A stretch of DNA of 64,000 nt from Virgibacillus_F sp049310925 (GCF_049310925.1 NZ_JBMERP010000010.1:6420-70419), one strand, 5' to 3'. Counted from the stretch's first letter, positions 42,632 through 52,612 are shown. Numbers and translations: made by a program. Notes: generated by a model not told the origin, from the letters alone.

Positions 42632-42663
42632 TCCCAACACCCCTTTTTTATCTATAACTTTTT

Positions 42664-42727
42664 TACTTATACTATAATTATAGCTTTTTTTTTGAAATTC
42701 TTCAGTAGTGTTAATAAGACCATCAAT
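42664..42727 (-). promoter_or_regulatory. Class I promoter motif (drives 42631)
   Basis: Minus strand: ATGGTCTTATTAAC, 27 bp starting ACTACTGAAGAATT, GC, TATAAT (42682-42677), TATAGTATAAG. Near-perfect consensus. Confidence 0.85.
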
Positions 42728-42735
42728 GAAATAGA

Positions 42736-42766
42736 GAAAAGGAACGGATTTTCTTTCTTCCGTTCC
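42736..42766 (-). terminator. Terminator after the large exported protein gene
   Basis: Minus strand GGAACGG / CCGTTCC stem, then TTTTC. Confidence 0.75.
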
Positions 42767-42791
42767 ACATGTTCCCAACTATGATTGGTAA

Positions 42792-44963
42792 TTAAAAATC
42801 CCAATCATCATCAAAATCTTTATCTACATCTATATCTTCCGTACCCACATCATCATAGATATTACCATCTATCTTGAATTTTTCAGGTATGGAATAACAA
42901 ACTTTATTTTTATTAAGTTCACTATCTATATTTTTTCCATTTAGAAAAGCTGATAAGGATAATCCATATAGACCATTTTTGTTTTTAACATTTGTATAGA
43001 AACTGTTTAATGCATTTCCTACTTCATAGTCACTACCTAAGTTACCTTGATCCGTTTCTTGCTTACCTCCTTCATTAACACTCTCAATAGGTATTATAAA
43101 ACTAAATTCCTTTTCATAACGGTTTACTTCCCTATAAGTCCCGAAAGTAGTTTTTCTTACTTTACTCTCACTAGAAGTGATATAGTCACCATTATTTGTT
43201 CTTTCCTTATCTACCCTTGCCTTCACCTTACTATTACCTTCAAAGTCTTCTACGACACCTTCAGAGACTTTTACACCTTCAGTTTTTAAGGATTCAATTA
43301 ATTCTTTCATAAATTTTTTCTTTCTTTTGTTTATATCTGATTCTCCACTAAAACTCATTATCTTCAAATCAACTTTCATAGTTCCATATAACTCTAAGGA
43401 TCTTCCTGCCCTTAAAAGCCTCTTTACTTCATCCTTAGATACATTTAATTCGCTTAATGATTCAATCATATCCCTACTTACACCATATTTTTTTAACTGA
43501 CTATTAGGTATATTAATTAAAGATACGTTCCATTTATCTTCTAATATATTAGTTCCAGTAGCTTTAGGAACGTTATTGTGGCTATCGCTTGTATGGTTTC
43601 CATACCTAGTCCAACCACCTAATAAATATTGTTTACTTTTATTAAAATCAACTTTAGCTGAATGCAGTAAACTTATAGAATGATATGTATAACCTTTATA
43701 TATACAATTACCTTCACTATCCCAACTCGTACATGTTTTAATTGCATATCTTTCACTTTCACCTGAACCACTAACGTTGCAAAAATTATTACTTGGTGTA
43801 TAAACACTCTTGGAAATTTGATTATCATCATATGTTATTTCTTTAAAATCATTATCCTTATTTGGATTAAACATAGCTGAAACTGTTATTTTAGTATTAG
43901 GAGATATTAATTCTTTAACTTTAAATTTAGCTAAATATCTTCTTTTAGTTTCTTTATATTCCCATTCATCACCAAAACTTTCAGTTTCTATAATACTTAT
44001 ATCATTACCAATTTTAATTTTTAATCTAGTTGGTAAAGGTACATTTGTATTGATTTCAGATTTACTCGTATTCTTTACTTCCATATACACTTCATAATTT
44101 CCATCAACAACTTCAATAACATCTAGTTTTTTTGCAGTTAAATTATTACCTACATTTAATAAATAGAGTTTATTAATTGGAAATATATCATATAATATTC
44201 CACCAGCAGTATTTGTATAATGCCATGTAGCCATTTGACCTTTACTAAATGTGGTACTAGGAATTGAAATATTATTGATCTTTTTTAATTTATCAAAAGG
44301 TATTTGAAGTAATTGATTCTCGTTACCTCTTTCTCTCCAATTAGGGTTATTATAACTATATAATTCCTGATTACGAGCATACACATCATCAAAACTTAAA
44401 TTCCAATTATCTATCATAGTTTGTGATTGATTTGTAGAAAAAATAACACCTGAAAACATAAATAACATTTTTAGTTTTTGAGAATTATTAAAAACATCAC
44501 TTAAAGGAACGTAAGAATTATCTAGTATATTTCTGTTTTCATATGGATTCAAAACATAATCCCTAATAATTGGATTTCCCGAAGTTGAATAATCCGCAGG
44601 AAAGCTTCTATTTGGAAATGGATTACCAAAAAAATCTAACCCTAGAAATCTATATTCACCACCCACATAATCATTATCACTAACATCATTATGGTCGCCA
44701 AAAAAAACTTCACCAGTAGTAAATAACCTAGAAGTGTTTAGTTTTTTATAACTACGTGTCTTTGGATCATATATTTCAGGTATTCCTCTCCCACTAATAT
44801 ATATCCCTTCCCAAATACTATTTTTCAAAAAAACATTATACTCTTCTACTGTCTTTGGTGTTTGAATAACTTTTGTTTCAGCACTAACATTACCTGAAAA
44901 TGTATTGGTAATGATGAAAAATAAATATAATAAAAAAACAAATATTAAACATTTTCTCTTCAC
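42792..44963 (-). CDS. Large exported protein, 723 aa
   Basis: GTG 44963 after GGGATAGGTG. Signal peptide (CLIFVFLLYLFFIITNTFSG, then NVSA cleavage). The mature part is beta-rich, Asn/Ser-rich, with a pair of Cys (NFCNV and KTCTSW/GNCIY) that may form disulphides, and repeated strands typical of adhesin or sheath domains. Strongly acidic C-terminus (DIDVDKDFDDDWDF). No family recognised, no LPXTG motif. Same operon as the regulator and anchored protein upstream. Confidence 0.7.
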   Translation of the reverse strand: MKRKCLIFVFLLYLFFIITNTFSGNVSAETKVIQTPKTVEEYNVFLKNSIWEGIYISGRGIPEIYDPKTRSYKKLNTSRLFTTGEVFFGDHNDVSDNDYVGGEYRFLGLDFFGNPFPNRSFPADYSTSGNPIIRDYVLNPYENRNILDNSYVPLSDVFNNSQKLKMLFMFSGVIFSTNQSQTMIDNWNLSFDDVYARNQELYSYNNPNWRERGNENQLLQIPFDKLKKINNISIPSTTFSKGQMATWHYTNTAGGILYDIFPINKLYLLNVGNNLTAKKLDVIEVVDGNYEVYMEVKNTSKSEINTNVPLPTRLKIKIGNDISIIETESFGDEWEYKETKRRYLAKFKVKELISPNTKITVSAMFNPNKDNDFKEITYDDNQISKSVYTPSNNFCNVSGSGESERYAIKTCTSWDSEGNCIYKGYTYHSISLLHSAKVDFNKSKQYLLGGWTRYGNHTSDSHNNVPKATGTNILEDKWNVSLINIPNSQLKKYGVSRDMIESLSELNVSKDEVKRLLRAGRSLELYGTMKVDLKIMSFSGESDINKRKKKFMKELIESLKTEGVKVSEGVVEDFEGNSKVKARVDKERTNNGDYITSSESKVRKTTFGTYREVNRYEKEFSFIIPIESVNEGGKQETDQGNLGSDYEVGNALNSFYTNVKNKNGLYGLSLSAFLNGKNIDSELNKNKVCYSIPEKFKIDGNIYDDVGTEDIDVDKDFDDDWDF

Positions 44964-45035
44964 AATAAACACCTATCCCTTCTTTTTTTGGTTTTTATAA
45001 CCTCCTATTCTATACAACCTTTTGTATAATGAAAT

Positions 45036-45836
45036 TTACCATTCAATCCAATACTTATTAACATCATAGTAAAAAATAACATTATTCGTGGTTAGATTTT
45101 CTTTCCCTTCTCTTAATTTTTTAATACTTTTTTCTAATTCTTTTTTACTAATTGGTACGCCAAGTTTAAGTAATGATTTACTTGCCATTTCAAAAGATTC
45201 ATCACTCCAATCACCTATAGCGAATATGTTTTCATTACCATTAAAAACATGATAAACCTTATCATCCTTAACAACAGAAAAGCCTTTTTCAGTATCATTT
45301 ATTAGTTTATAGTCCTTATATACATCCTTAACTTTTGTCATACTTTTGTTTTCTGTCTCTTGTTCTACTTTAGAAGGTTGGGTTGGTGTGAAATCAGCCA
45401 CACTTTCTACACTATTCCTAAAGACCTTTTCTCTGTTATTTTCTTTTACTAATTCAATATTTTCCTTGTCATCTACTGTAACCACAAAAGAATCATTTTC
45501 AATTATCTTCTCACCAGTTTTTTCGTCTATTTTAATACTAGTACCTTTACTACCTTTTATTTTACTTACACCGTTGATGTTTTCTAACTCTTTTTCTTCT
45601 TTTTCACTTTTCTCATTAATATTTTTTTCTTGATTAACACTCTTTAATGCATTAGAAAATCTTTCTTTGTAATCTCCTCTCACTTTTTCATCATAAGTGT
45701 AAGTGTATTTTTTTGTGTCCTGATTTTTATTATTCATTTCTTTAGTATTATGATTACTACCATTCAGAGAGTAAAACACGATTAATACTAATGAAATTAA
45801 AACGAACACAATTAATATTACTTTTTTTCTATTCAC
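45036..45836 (-). CDS. Membrane-anchored Trp-terminal domain protein 1, 266 aa
   Basis: GTG 45836 six bases after AAAGAGGTG; overlaps the upstream stop. One N-terminal membrane helix (KVILIVFVLISLVLIVFY), a charged spacer, then a C-terminal domain of about 90 residues shared with four other proteins here: FSVVKDDKVYHVF, FEMASKSLLKLGVPISKKEL, and a final strand ending NKYWIEW. Extracellular. Domain not recognised. Confidence 0.75.
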   Translation of the reverse strand: MNRKKVILIVFVLISLVLIVFYSLNGSNHNTKEMNNKNQDTKKYTYTYDEKVRGDYKERFSNALKSVNQEKNINEKSEKEEKELENINGVSKIKGSKGTSIKIDEKTGEKIIENDSFVVTVDDKENIELVKENNREKVFRNSVESVADFTPTQPSKVEQETENKSMTKVKDVYKDYKLINDTEKGFSVVKDDKVYHVFNGNENIFAIGDWSDESFEMASKSLLKLGVPISKKELEKSIKKLREGKENLTTNNVIFYYDVNKYWIEW

Positions 45837-46098
45837 TTTTAACACCTCTTTCTTCTTGAATTTTTGAATCTATTTTTTGGTAATACCTCATAGCAAGGAA
45901 AAATTCTTCAACTACTTTAGGATCAACTTTCTTTAATTCTCTCAAACTATACCTTCTGTGTGAGCTTCTACCACTACCTAATCTAATTGGTATTATCTTT
46001 CCATCTTTCTCCCATTTTTTTATCGTATTGTTATGGGTTTGGTATATCAAAGCTACTTGACTAATAGTAAAATATGTTTCTCCAAATAAATCCTTCAT
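45829..46098 (-). CDS. MerR-type HTH regulator, 89 aa
   Basis: GGGGGAGAGG before ATG. FTISQVALIYQTHNNTIKKW followed by the wing IIPIRLGSGRSSHRRYSL is a MerR/excisionase-like helix-turn-helix. No effector domain. First gene of the 46.1-42.8 kb operon and overlaps the next; probable local regulator. Confidence 0.8.
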   Translation of the reverse strand: MKDLFGETYFTISQVALIYQTHNNTIKKWEKDGKIIPIRLGSGRSSHRRYSLRELKKVDPKVVEEFFLAMRYYQKIDSKIQEERGVKSE

Positions 46099-46221
46099 TT
46101 CCTCTCCCCCTTTTTCATTACTGTACTTATAGATACTTTTTATTTTTTGAGTGTTTTAATATAGTGGTAACTTTTTTATAATAAATGTTCAAAACTTGAT
46201 CTAATATTTATAACAGATAAT

Positions 46222-46256
46222 AAAAAAAGAATGTAATCTATATAAAGATCACATTC
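46222..46256 (-). terminator. Terminator after 46273 gene
   Basis: Minus strand GAATGTGATC / GATTACATTC (one G-U), then T7. Confidence 0.8.
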
Positions 46257-46272
46257 CTTATATTTATTCTTT

Positions 46273-47187
46273 TTACCACTTAACCCAAATTTTATTTGTT
46301 GAATAGGAAATTTGTACACCTGATTGGTTAATAACGTTATAGTTATTTTCTTCAGTTATAAATTTTCCTAAATAACTATTGATTTGATTGTAAGATAATG
46401 GAATTCCTAAATTCGTCATTACTTTACTAGCTACACTAAATGTAGAACCAGTTAAATCAGCTAAAGTAAAAGTCCCATTTGAATAAGCATGAACAACTCT
46501 TCCATTTTTCTTCGCAAAAAATGAATTAATATCACCTTCAACCACATAACCATTACTTTCATAAACATTCTTAATGTTATCAAAAGAAGGATTAGTCGGT
46601 TCAGGTTTCGGTTCAGGCTCAGGCTCAGGCTCAGGTTCAGGAGCTGGTTCTACTACTACTGGTTCTTCCTCAACTACTGGCTCTTCTTTTTCCTCTTTTT
46701 TAGGTTCAGGTTTAGTTTCTTCTTTTACTATTTCTTTTTTCTCTTCCTTTTTGACTGGTGCTTTGATGATAACTTTCTCAGGTTCTTTACTTACTGGTTG
46801 TTTTTCCTTAGATGGTTCTTTTTTATAAGTATCTTTACTATCGGTATTTTCCACCTTTACAACAACTTTATCTTCTTTTTCAACAGGGATTGTTTTTTCC
46901 TCTATATCCTTTTTTACTACCTTTTTATTATTTTTTTTCTCAATCTCTTTCTCAATCTCTTTATTTTCTTCTACTTTTTTTATTACCTTTTCTTTTTCCT
47001 TTTCATCTTTAACTACTATTTCATTTTTATTAAAATCACTATCATTTTTAACATTATCTTCACCATTAAAAACAAGTGGTAAAGAGATTAAACTCACTAA
47101 CAAAACTAGTCCGATTGTAGCTATCCAAATTTTACTTTTACTTCCTAAACTCTTTACAATATTGAAAAACTCTTTTAATTTATTCAT
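46273..47187 (-). CDS. Membrane-anchored Trp-terminal domain protein 2, 304 aa
   Basis: ATG 47187 after AAAGGGG. Membrane helix near 20-40 (WIATIGLVLLVSLISLPLVF), then a long Lys/Glu and Pro-rich spacer with PEPEPEPEPEPKPEP, a typical wall-spanning stalk, and the shared C-terminal domain (AKKNGRVVHAYSNG, FSVASKVMTNLGIPLSYNQI, ending NKIWVKW). Follows lip protein 47201 by 13 bases. Confidence 0.78.
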   Translation of the reverse strand: MNKLKEFFNIVKSLGSKSKIWIATIGLVLLVSLISLPLVFNGEDNVKNDSDFNKNEIVVKDEKEKEKVIKKVEENKEIEKEIEKKNNKKVVKKDIEEKTIPVEKEDKVVVKVENTDSKDTYKKEPSKEKQPVSKEPEKVIIKAPVKKEEKKEIVKEETKPEPKKEEKEEPVVEEEPVVVEPAPEPEPEPEPEPKPEPTNPSFDNIKNVYESNGYVVEGDINSFFAKKNGRVVHAYSNGTFTLADLTGSTFSVASKVMTNLGIPLSYNQINSYLGKFITEENNYNVINQSGVQISYSTNKIWVKW

Positions 47188-47200
47188 TTTAATATCCCCT

Positions 47201-47761
47201 TTACCAATTAATAAAAACTTTATTTTCTTTAACTGAATAATTAACTCCCTTATCACTAAAATCTTTACCTTCTTTTTTAACCTGATTTAAATCGTTTAAT
47301 ATTGATTCTTTAGAAAGAGATCCATCTAACTTCACTAAAAACTCACTAGCCTTTTTAAACGATTCAGTATCAATAGCTATAGCAAAATTTTTATCTTTAT
47401 AAACGGAAACAAAATTCCCATTTTTCGTTACTACAAGACTTCCAATATCATTTTTTGTTACCTGATATTCATTTCCGTAAACTTTTTTCACCATATCTAA
47501 AGTAGATAATTCTTTAACTTCCTCTTTAACTTCATTTTCTTTAACTTCTTCTTTTTTTTCTTTAGTTTTTACGACTTCTTCAGTTTTTTTAACTTCCTTT
47601 TTGTCATTTTCAACTTTTTCATCTTCCATAGCTTCAGGTTGTTTTTCTACTACTAATTCTTTCTCTTCATTTTTTTCCACTTCAACTTTTTCATTACATC
47701 CAATTAAACCTACCATTAATAACAATCCAAACATTAATAACAATACTTTACTTTTCTTCAT
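47201..47761 (-). CDS. Lipoprotein with Trp-terminal domain 3, 186 aa
   Basis: GAAGGAG before ATG. Lipobox LIGC near residue 22 (MFGLLLMVGLIGC), Lys/Glu-rich spacer, then the shared domain (LVVTKNGNFVSVYKDKNFAI, FKKASEFLVKLDGSLSKESI, ending ENKVFINW). The lipid anchor replaces the membrane helix of members 1 and 2. Confidence 0.78.
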   Translation of the reverse strand: MKKSKVLLLMFGLLLMVGLIGCNEKVEVEKNEEKELVVEKQPEAMEDEKVENDKKEVKKTEEVVKTKEKKEEVKENEVKEEVKELSTLDMVKKVYGNEYQVTKNDIGSLVVTKNGNFVSVYKDKNFAIAIDTESFKKASEFLVKLDGSLSKESILNDLNQVKKEGKDFSDKGVNYSVKENKVFINW

Positions 47762-47827
47762 TTTTACCTAACTCCTTCTATTTTTTTATGTTCTATATTA
47801 TTTTTACTTTTAAAAAATAAAACTTTT

Positions 47828-47887
47828 TTCTATACCTATATTATAGCGTTCTTTTTTAATTTTTTAAATAGCGTTAATCGTACCATC
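47828..47887 (-). promoter_or_regulatory. Class I promoter motif (drives 47761)
   Basis: Minus strand: ATGGTACGATTAAC, 27 bp, TATAAT (47845-47840). The ACTGAA part is degenerate (GCTATTTAA), but spacing and ends hold. Confidence 0.7.
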
Positions 47888-47893
47888 TAGTTT

Positions 47894-48526
47894 CTATATC
47901 TCCATTTTAAGAAAAGGTTGAAATAACTTTACTCCTCTTTTGTTAAAAATTTTAAAATCACATATTAAGTGGCTAATATACCCTAATACCAATACTAAAA
48001 ACAATCCTTCAATTTGATTAAAATCTAAACTTAGAAGATAAGCAATATATCCAAAATATGCTAATCCAATTAAACTATGAGTGTATGATCTGTGAGGCAA
48101 GAATGAAGCTACCCCTATATAAACACCCATCAACCAAATCCAAGTCGTTCCTAAAAGTAATCCACCAATCACAACTCCTATTGAAGTCATCAATAACATA
48201 CGTTTTTGAGTGATAAATTTAGAAGCTAGTATCATTATTCCTAACCCTATTCCAATTCCTAACCATTTCTCATATCCCACTCTTTCCAAGAAACTATATA
48301 CAGTCATTAAAAATCCTATTAGAATCGCTAAACTTTTAATTAGTTTATGAGATATAGTTAGTTTTCCACTTAACATACCGTTTGTATCTAAATCAGGAAT
48401 CAACCCTGCAATTCCCCCTATACTCACTAATGTTACCATTTCAACGCTTACTGGCTCAATTCCTACACTTATTCCAACTAATCCTCCAACTATTCCACCT
48501 ACGGTTGCGTGTGCTACTCCATTCAT
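47894..48526 (-). CDS. YdjM/DUF457-like membrane protein, 210 aa
   Basis: AAAAGGGG before ATG. Starts MNGVAHATVGGIVGGLVG with a His motif, then GLIPDLDTNGM, and later FLPHRSYTHSLIGL and YISHLICD, the conserved His/Asp pattern of the metal-dependent membrane hydrolase family (YdjM/YfhO type). About six membrane segments. It uses a sigma-A promoter, unlike its neighbours. Confidence 0.8.
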   Translation of the reverse strand: MNGVAHATVGGIVGGLVGISVGIEPVSVEMVTLVSIGGIAGLIPDLDTNGMLSGKLTISHKLIKSLAILIGFLMTVYSFLERVGYEKWLGIGIGLGIMILASKFITQKRMLLMTSIGVVIGGLLLGTTWIWLMGVYIGVASFLPHRSYTHSLIGLAYFGYIAYLLSLDFNQIEGLFLVLVLGYISHLICDFKIFNKRGVKLFQPFLKMEI

Positions 48527-48591
48527 TTCTAAATCATCCCCTTTTTATGTTATCTAACGTTTTTAATTATTTTGTTTTACCAATTAATACA

Positions 48592-48620
48592 ATTATACCA
48601 TATTTAATACTATTTGTCAA
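48592..48620 (-). promoter_or_regulatory. Sigma-A promoter of the DUF457 gene
   Basis: Minus strand TTGACA, 17 bp, TATAAT: consensus match. Just upstream lies AAAAAACCTAATATTTAGG, which looks like a class II leader remnant. Confidence 0.8.
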
Positions 48621-48675
48621 TGTAAATACCTAAATATTAGGTTTTTTATTTTAATATAGATACATTTCTATTTTA

Positions 48676-49188
48676 AACCGTACATTTTGGGTTTAAAAAC
48701 CGTTATTGGGTGAATAGTCGATTCGTCATTTCGTGTTTCTTTCGCTAAAGCGTACATTTTTGGTTCATTTTCTTTTATAATTTATAATTTTTATCTTTAT
48801 AAAAACAACCAGTCCTTTTGATTGTTTTTATATCTTGTTTTATATGTTTTAATTGTTTTAATGTTTTAGAAGGTCGAAAAGCGTTGATATATAAGGTTTT
48901 ATGAAAGGTAAAAAGTACAAAAATGGTGTTAAAGCATACAAAAATGGTGCTAAAAAGTACAAATTTGGTTTGAAAGCGTACATTTTTGGTGTCTTATCCA
49001 GTACATTTTTGGTGCTAAAAAGTACAAATTTGGTGTGAAAAGTACAAAAATGGTGTGAAGCCTTACAAACTCGGTCTTTAATTAATAACCTCCAAAGCGT
49101 ACAAAAAAAATTTTTTGTACTTTTAAATTATCGAAATTAATAGTAGAATTAAATCAGAGTTGAATTGAACACCATTTTTGTACGCTTA
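48676..49188 (+). other. Iteron origin of the Rep_3 replicon
   Basis: Gene-free. Units of the type AAAGCGTACATTTTTGGTGT or AAAAGTACAAAAATGGTGT occur at about 48750, 48911, 48930, 48953, 48973, 48998, 49017 and 49038, with weaker ones at 48679 and 49061; spacing in the cluster is about 20-22 bp. One inverted copy (ACACCATTTTTGTACGCTT, about 49169-49187) sits in the rep promoter region, and GTACAAAAAAAATTTTTTGTAC-like palindrome at 49100 precedes it, both suited to Rep autorepression. A weak DnaA-box-like TTATCCAGT lies at 48994. Confidence 0.85.
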
Positions 49189-49203
49189 AAAGAGGGATAA
49201 AAA

Positions 49204-50304
49204 ATGAATAAGGATGAAATAAAGTCTGTAAAAAATAATGTAGTTACTAAATCAAATATATTGATTGAGGCAAATTACAAATTAACAATTATCGAACAAA
49301 AAATAATTCTTTTTATTGTAAGTAAAATAAGGAAAGATGATGAGGATTTCGCTAGATACAAATTATCTGTAAAAGATTTTTACGAGTTACTTGGATATAA
49401 AGGAACTCCTAAATATTCTGAAATGCGGGAGATAACCAAAAAGTTAATGGGAAAAATTTTAGAAATAAAAGAGGGAGGAAAATTAACACAAGTAAGTTGG
49501 TTATCTTTTGTGGAGTATAATAAAACAAGTGGAAGTGTTAGTTTATCATTCGATCCAAACTTAAAACCATACTTATTACAATTAAAGAGAGAATTCACCT
49601 CTTACAAATTAAAGAACATAATGGAATTGAAAAATAGTTATTCTATTCGTATTTATGAAATTTTAAAAAAATGGCAAACTGTAAAACAAGTGGAAATACC
49701 TCTTGAAAAGTTAAGAAAAATGGTTGGTGTAAACGATAAATATCGTGAATACCATAATTTTAAAAAAAGAGTGTTAATTCCTTCACAAAAAGAAGTTAAA
49801 AATAAAACGGACATATCATTTGAATATGAAGAAATAAAACATGGTCGGAAAGTTATCGCTATCCTCTTTCTTATCAATTCAAAATCACAAGATACAAAAA
49901 AACTAGATTCACAAAATAATAATCAATCTAAAACAGAAGATGAATCATGGTTAGATTCACTTTTTATCCAGCTTGATATTCTTTTTAAAAAACATAATTA
50001 TGATTTAAATAAAGATGTAGTTAAACGTTGGGTAGGACAAGCTGATAAAATTTGGGGAAATAACAAATATATAAAAGTAAATGAGTTATCAAACCAAGCG
50101 TTTAGAAAAGAAGGGATTCAAAATCATATAGCTTTCATCAGTCACATTTTAAAAGAAAAGGTGAGACTTTTAAAAGAAGGTAAAGATCATAACCAAGCAA
50201 GTATAGAAACCTATTCCCCACCTCAACAAATTATTAATGATGAAGTTGTACCTGACTGGTTTAAAGAAAGACAAAAGAAGAGAAAAGAAAAGAACGGATT
50301 ATAA
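49204..50304 (+). CDS. Rep_3 family replication initiator, 366 aa
   Basis: AGAGGG before ATG. Two winged-helix domains in Rep_3 order: KSNILIEANYKLTIIEQKII, then YKLSVKDFYELLGY, YLLQLKREFTSYKLKNIMEL and YSIRIYEILKKW, and FKKRVLIPSQKEVKNKTDIS. The C-terminal 130 residues are an extra charged region. It binds the iterons directly upstream. With RepA_N at 36064 the window holds two complete replicons. Confidence 0.92.
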   Translation: MNKDEIKSVKNNVVTKSNILIEANYKLTIIEQKIILFIVSKIRKDDEDFARYKLSVKDFYELLGYKGTPKYSEMREITKKLMGKILEIKEGGKLTQVSWLSFVEYNKTSGSVSLSFDPNLKPYLLQLKREFTSYKLKNIMELKNSYSIRIYEILKKWQTVKQVEIPLEKLRKMVGVNDKYREYHNFKKRVLIPSQKEVKNKTDISFEYEEIKHGRKVIAILFLINSKSQDTKKLDSQNNNQSKTEDESWLDSLFIQLDILFKKHNYDLNKDVVKRWVGQADKIWGNNKYIKVNELSNQAFRKEGIQNHIAFISHILKEKVRLLKEGKDHNQASIETYSPPQQIINDEVVPDWFKERQKKRKEKNGL

Positions 50305-50316
50305 TTATCCGTTCTA
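50292..50316 (+). terminator. Terminator of the Rep_3 gene
   Basis: GAACGGAT / ATCCGTTC stem overlapping the stop codon; A/T-rich on both sides, so it may also serve the converging 50327 gene. Confidence 0.65.
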
Positions 50317-50326
50317 ATAATTTATC

Positions 50327-51283
50327 TTACCATCTTACCTCAAATTTCCATCCATTCCATCCATTATAACTAGAAGCAAAATCAAAACTAACACCATTTG
50401 GGATATAGCTGAGATCTGGATTATCCTCTCCCCATTTATAAGGGATATTAATTTCATGATTCATTCCATCCAACAATTTTTTATAATTTGAAGGAATCCC
50501 CAAATAAATCATAGTTTGAGTTGCTAAATCTAAGGAGGAATCACTCATACTATAAAGTGAAAAAAATGTTTCAGAATTTGTATCATAAAAAATATGATAC
50601 ATTTTTCCATTTTTAAAAATTGAAAAACCATTATCGAATTGTTCAAATGTATAATTAGATCCATAAATACTTTTTATTTTATTAAAGTTATAATTAACCT
50701 TTCCTACACTACTAGGTTTATCTCGTTCAATCACAACTTCTTTTGGTTTTTCATAAGTTGGTTCTTCTTCTTTAGGTTGAATTATGCTTACTTGATCGGT
50801 ATCTGAATCTACTGTTATTTTTTCACTTTTATTTCTTTCATCATCTTTAACCTCGTCTTCTTTGGTAACTTTATCCTCAGATTTTATTATTTCTTTCTCT
50901 ACTATATCTTTATTATTTTCTTCTTCTTCTTCTTCTTTGTTTACTACAACTTCATGTTTATCGGTAATACTAGCTTCTTCAACTTTAATTACCTTTTTTT
51001 CTTTCTCTTTTTCTTCCCTTTCTTCTTTTACAACTTCATCCTTATTTTCAGTTGATACTACAGTTTCTTTTGTTTTTTCTTCCACTCCTGAAACGTTACT
51101 TTTAATCATTTTGAAATTTTCATTAAAACTCATTTCAGATGAATTTGAAATATCTTTTTCTGTTTCTTTTTCACTAGTAGCAGATTCTTCTTTTTTATCA
51201 GATAATAATGGTATGGTAATTAAAGTAACCAATATCACCAAACTAATCATACTTAGAATAACTTTCATCTTTCCCCTAATCAT
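50327..51283 (-). CDS. Membrane-anchored Trp-terminal domain protein 4, 318 aa
   Basis: AAAAGGGGAG before ATG. Membrane helix near 8-27 (ILSMISLVILVTLITIPLL), a long Glu/Lys/Val-rich spacer (about 30-190), and the shared C-terminal domain (FSIFKNGKMYHIFYD, LDLATQTMIYLGIP, ending WKFEVRW) with a longer insertion before the last strand. Second gene behind the 51347 protease. Confidence 0.78.
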   Translation of the reverse strand: MIRGKMKVILSMISLVILVTLITIPLLSDKKEESATSEKETEKDISNSSEMSFNENFKMIKSNVSGVEEKTKETVVSTENKDEVVKEEREEKEKEKKVIKVEEASITDKHEVVVNKEEEEEENNKDIVEKEIIKSEDKVTKEDEVKDDERNKSEKITVDSDTDQVSIIQPKEEEPTYEKPKEVVIERDKPSSVGKVNYNFNKIKSIYGSNYTFEQFDNGFSIFKNGKMYHIFYDTNSETFFSLYSMSDSSLDLATQTMIYLGIPSNYKKLLDGMNHEINIPYKWGEDNPDLSYIPNGVSFDFASSYNGWNGWKFEVRW

Positions 51284-51346
51284 TATAAAACTCCCCTTTT
51301 ATATTCTTTAACGTTTTTAGTCATATTTTTTAAATTCTATCTTTTC

Positions 51347-52579
51347 TCACCCCATTACAGTACCTACATTACCAATAACTGTTTTTATTTTCGTTTCACC
51401 AAATTCCTTTCTATAAAAACGAATTCCTTTCTCAAATTCATTATTCACTCTTTTAAAGTAAATCTCACTACCTTCTAACTCAAAAACTTCAAGCGGTATA
51501 TATAATCCTTCATCTTTAATGTGTTTAACAACTTTTTCGACACCATTCAACCTAAAAATCCTTCCATCAAATTTAAATCGTTCACTTTCTTTATTAAATA
51601 CATATACATTTTCACCAGTTTTATTTTTTCTTTCTTCAGGTATTAATCTAATTATGTTTTCATTTTCCTTATCTACAAAATACCCATAGTTAAGGGACAT
51701 AAATAAAGGAAAGATTTTTACATATTTCACATTATCTATATTTTTAATTTCGTTTTTAGGTATAAAAATACCACTTTTAATTTTATTTTTATCTTTAATG
51801 TTATTTTTAAGTGTATTGATTAATATTTCTCTTTCAATTTCATTAATATCAGTCAATTCTTTATAATTCTTATCATAAACATCTTCTAATACATACAATG
51901 AAGCGAATTCCCTAGCAAAAATCTCTTTTCCTTTATAAAAATATTTATCTTTTTTATCCTTCAAAATAATATCTTCATGGTAATTTTTAAAATAATCAAG
52001 GTCTTTTATAAAACTTCTTGAAAACATAAAAGTATTGAAATCGCCTATATCCATTAATTCATAATCAAAAAAGTGTCCAAATTCATGTTGTAAGCTATTA
52101 AAGAATTCTTGATAACTTTGATTTGTACTTATTACGATATGTTTATTATTACTACTATAAAAACCTTGATTATAAACAGCTTTTCCATTATCATTACTTT
52201 CTTCAAAAATTTTTCCTTGATATATTTCAATAGTTAAACCTTCAAAAAAATCATCAGTTAAATTTAAATCACTTTTATATTTATATATCAAATAATGAAT
52301 TGAATACAAAACAAAACCCTTATCAAGTGTTTGTGTTGTCTCTTCGTATTTAAAATCATAATTAGGTTTTTCTTCAAAATCAGTAAAATTTATGGTATAT
52401 GGAAAAAGTTTTTCTTTACCTTCTACCTTTTTTTCTTCTACCTTTTTTACCTCTTCATCATTTACTTTTTCTATTTCATTCATTACAAAATCCTTTTCTT
52501 TTTTAGTAAAATCAACACCACACCCTACCAACATCACCATTACAAAAATTCCAACACTAATTAATAATATTTGTTTCAT
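51347..52579 (-). CDS. Lipoprotein HExxH metalloprotease, 410 aa
   Basis: AGGGGAG before ATG. Lipobox MLVGC, then GVDFTKKEKDFVMNEIEKV, the N-terminal segment shared with lipoproteins 34772 and 52898. Zinc motif SLQHEFGHFFDYE, later KEIFAREFASLYV as possible third-ligand helix. The C-terminal 150 residues are beta-rich. A membrane-tethered extracellular protease; substrate may be cell wall or plasmid surface proteins. Confidence 0.8.
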   Translation of the reverse strand: MKQILLISVGIFVMVMLVGCGVDFTKKEKDFVMNEIEKVNDEEVKKVEEKKVEGKEKLFPYTINFTDFEEKPNYDFKYEETTQTLDKGFVLYSIHYLIYKYKSDLNLTDDFFEGLTIEIYQGKIFEESNDNGKAVYNQGFYSSNNKHIVISTNQSYQEFFNSLQHEFGHFFDYELMDIGDFNTFMFSRSFIKDLDYFKNYHEDIILKDKKDKYFYKGKEIFAREFASLYVLEDVYDKNYKELTDINEIEREILINTLKNNIKDKNKIKSGIFIPKNEIKNIDNVKYVKIFPLFMSLNYGYFVDKENENIIRLIPEERKNKTGENVYVFNKESERFKFDGRIFRLNGVEKVVKHIKDEGLYIPLEVFELEGSEIYFKRVNNEFEKGIRFYRKEFGETKIKTVIGNVGTVMG

Positions 52580-52612
52580 TTTCTTTCTCCCCTTTTATAT
52601 TCTTTATTTTTT

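Noticed and set aside
46574..46828. Plus-strand Gly/Ser repeat frame
   Set aside because: It is the complement of the Pro-Glu stalk codons of the minus-strand gene 46273-47187; no ribosome site.
48676..49188. CRISPR-like array
   Set aside because: Repeats are directly abutting iterons with no unique spacers, next to a Rep_3 gene.
50862..51311. Plus-strand Ser/Phe-rich frame of 149 codons
   Set aside because: Opposite a gene with clear anchor, spacer and shared domain; composition is that of a reverse complement of Lys/Glu-rich codons.
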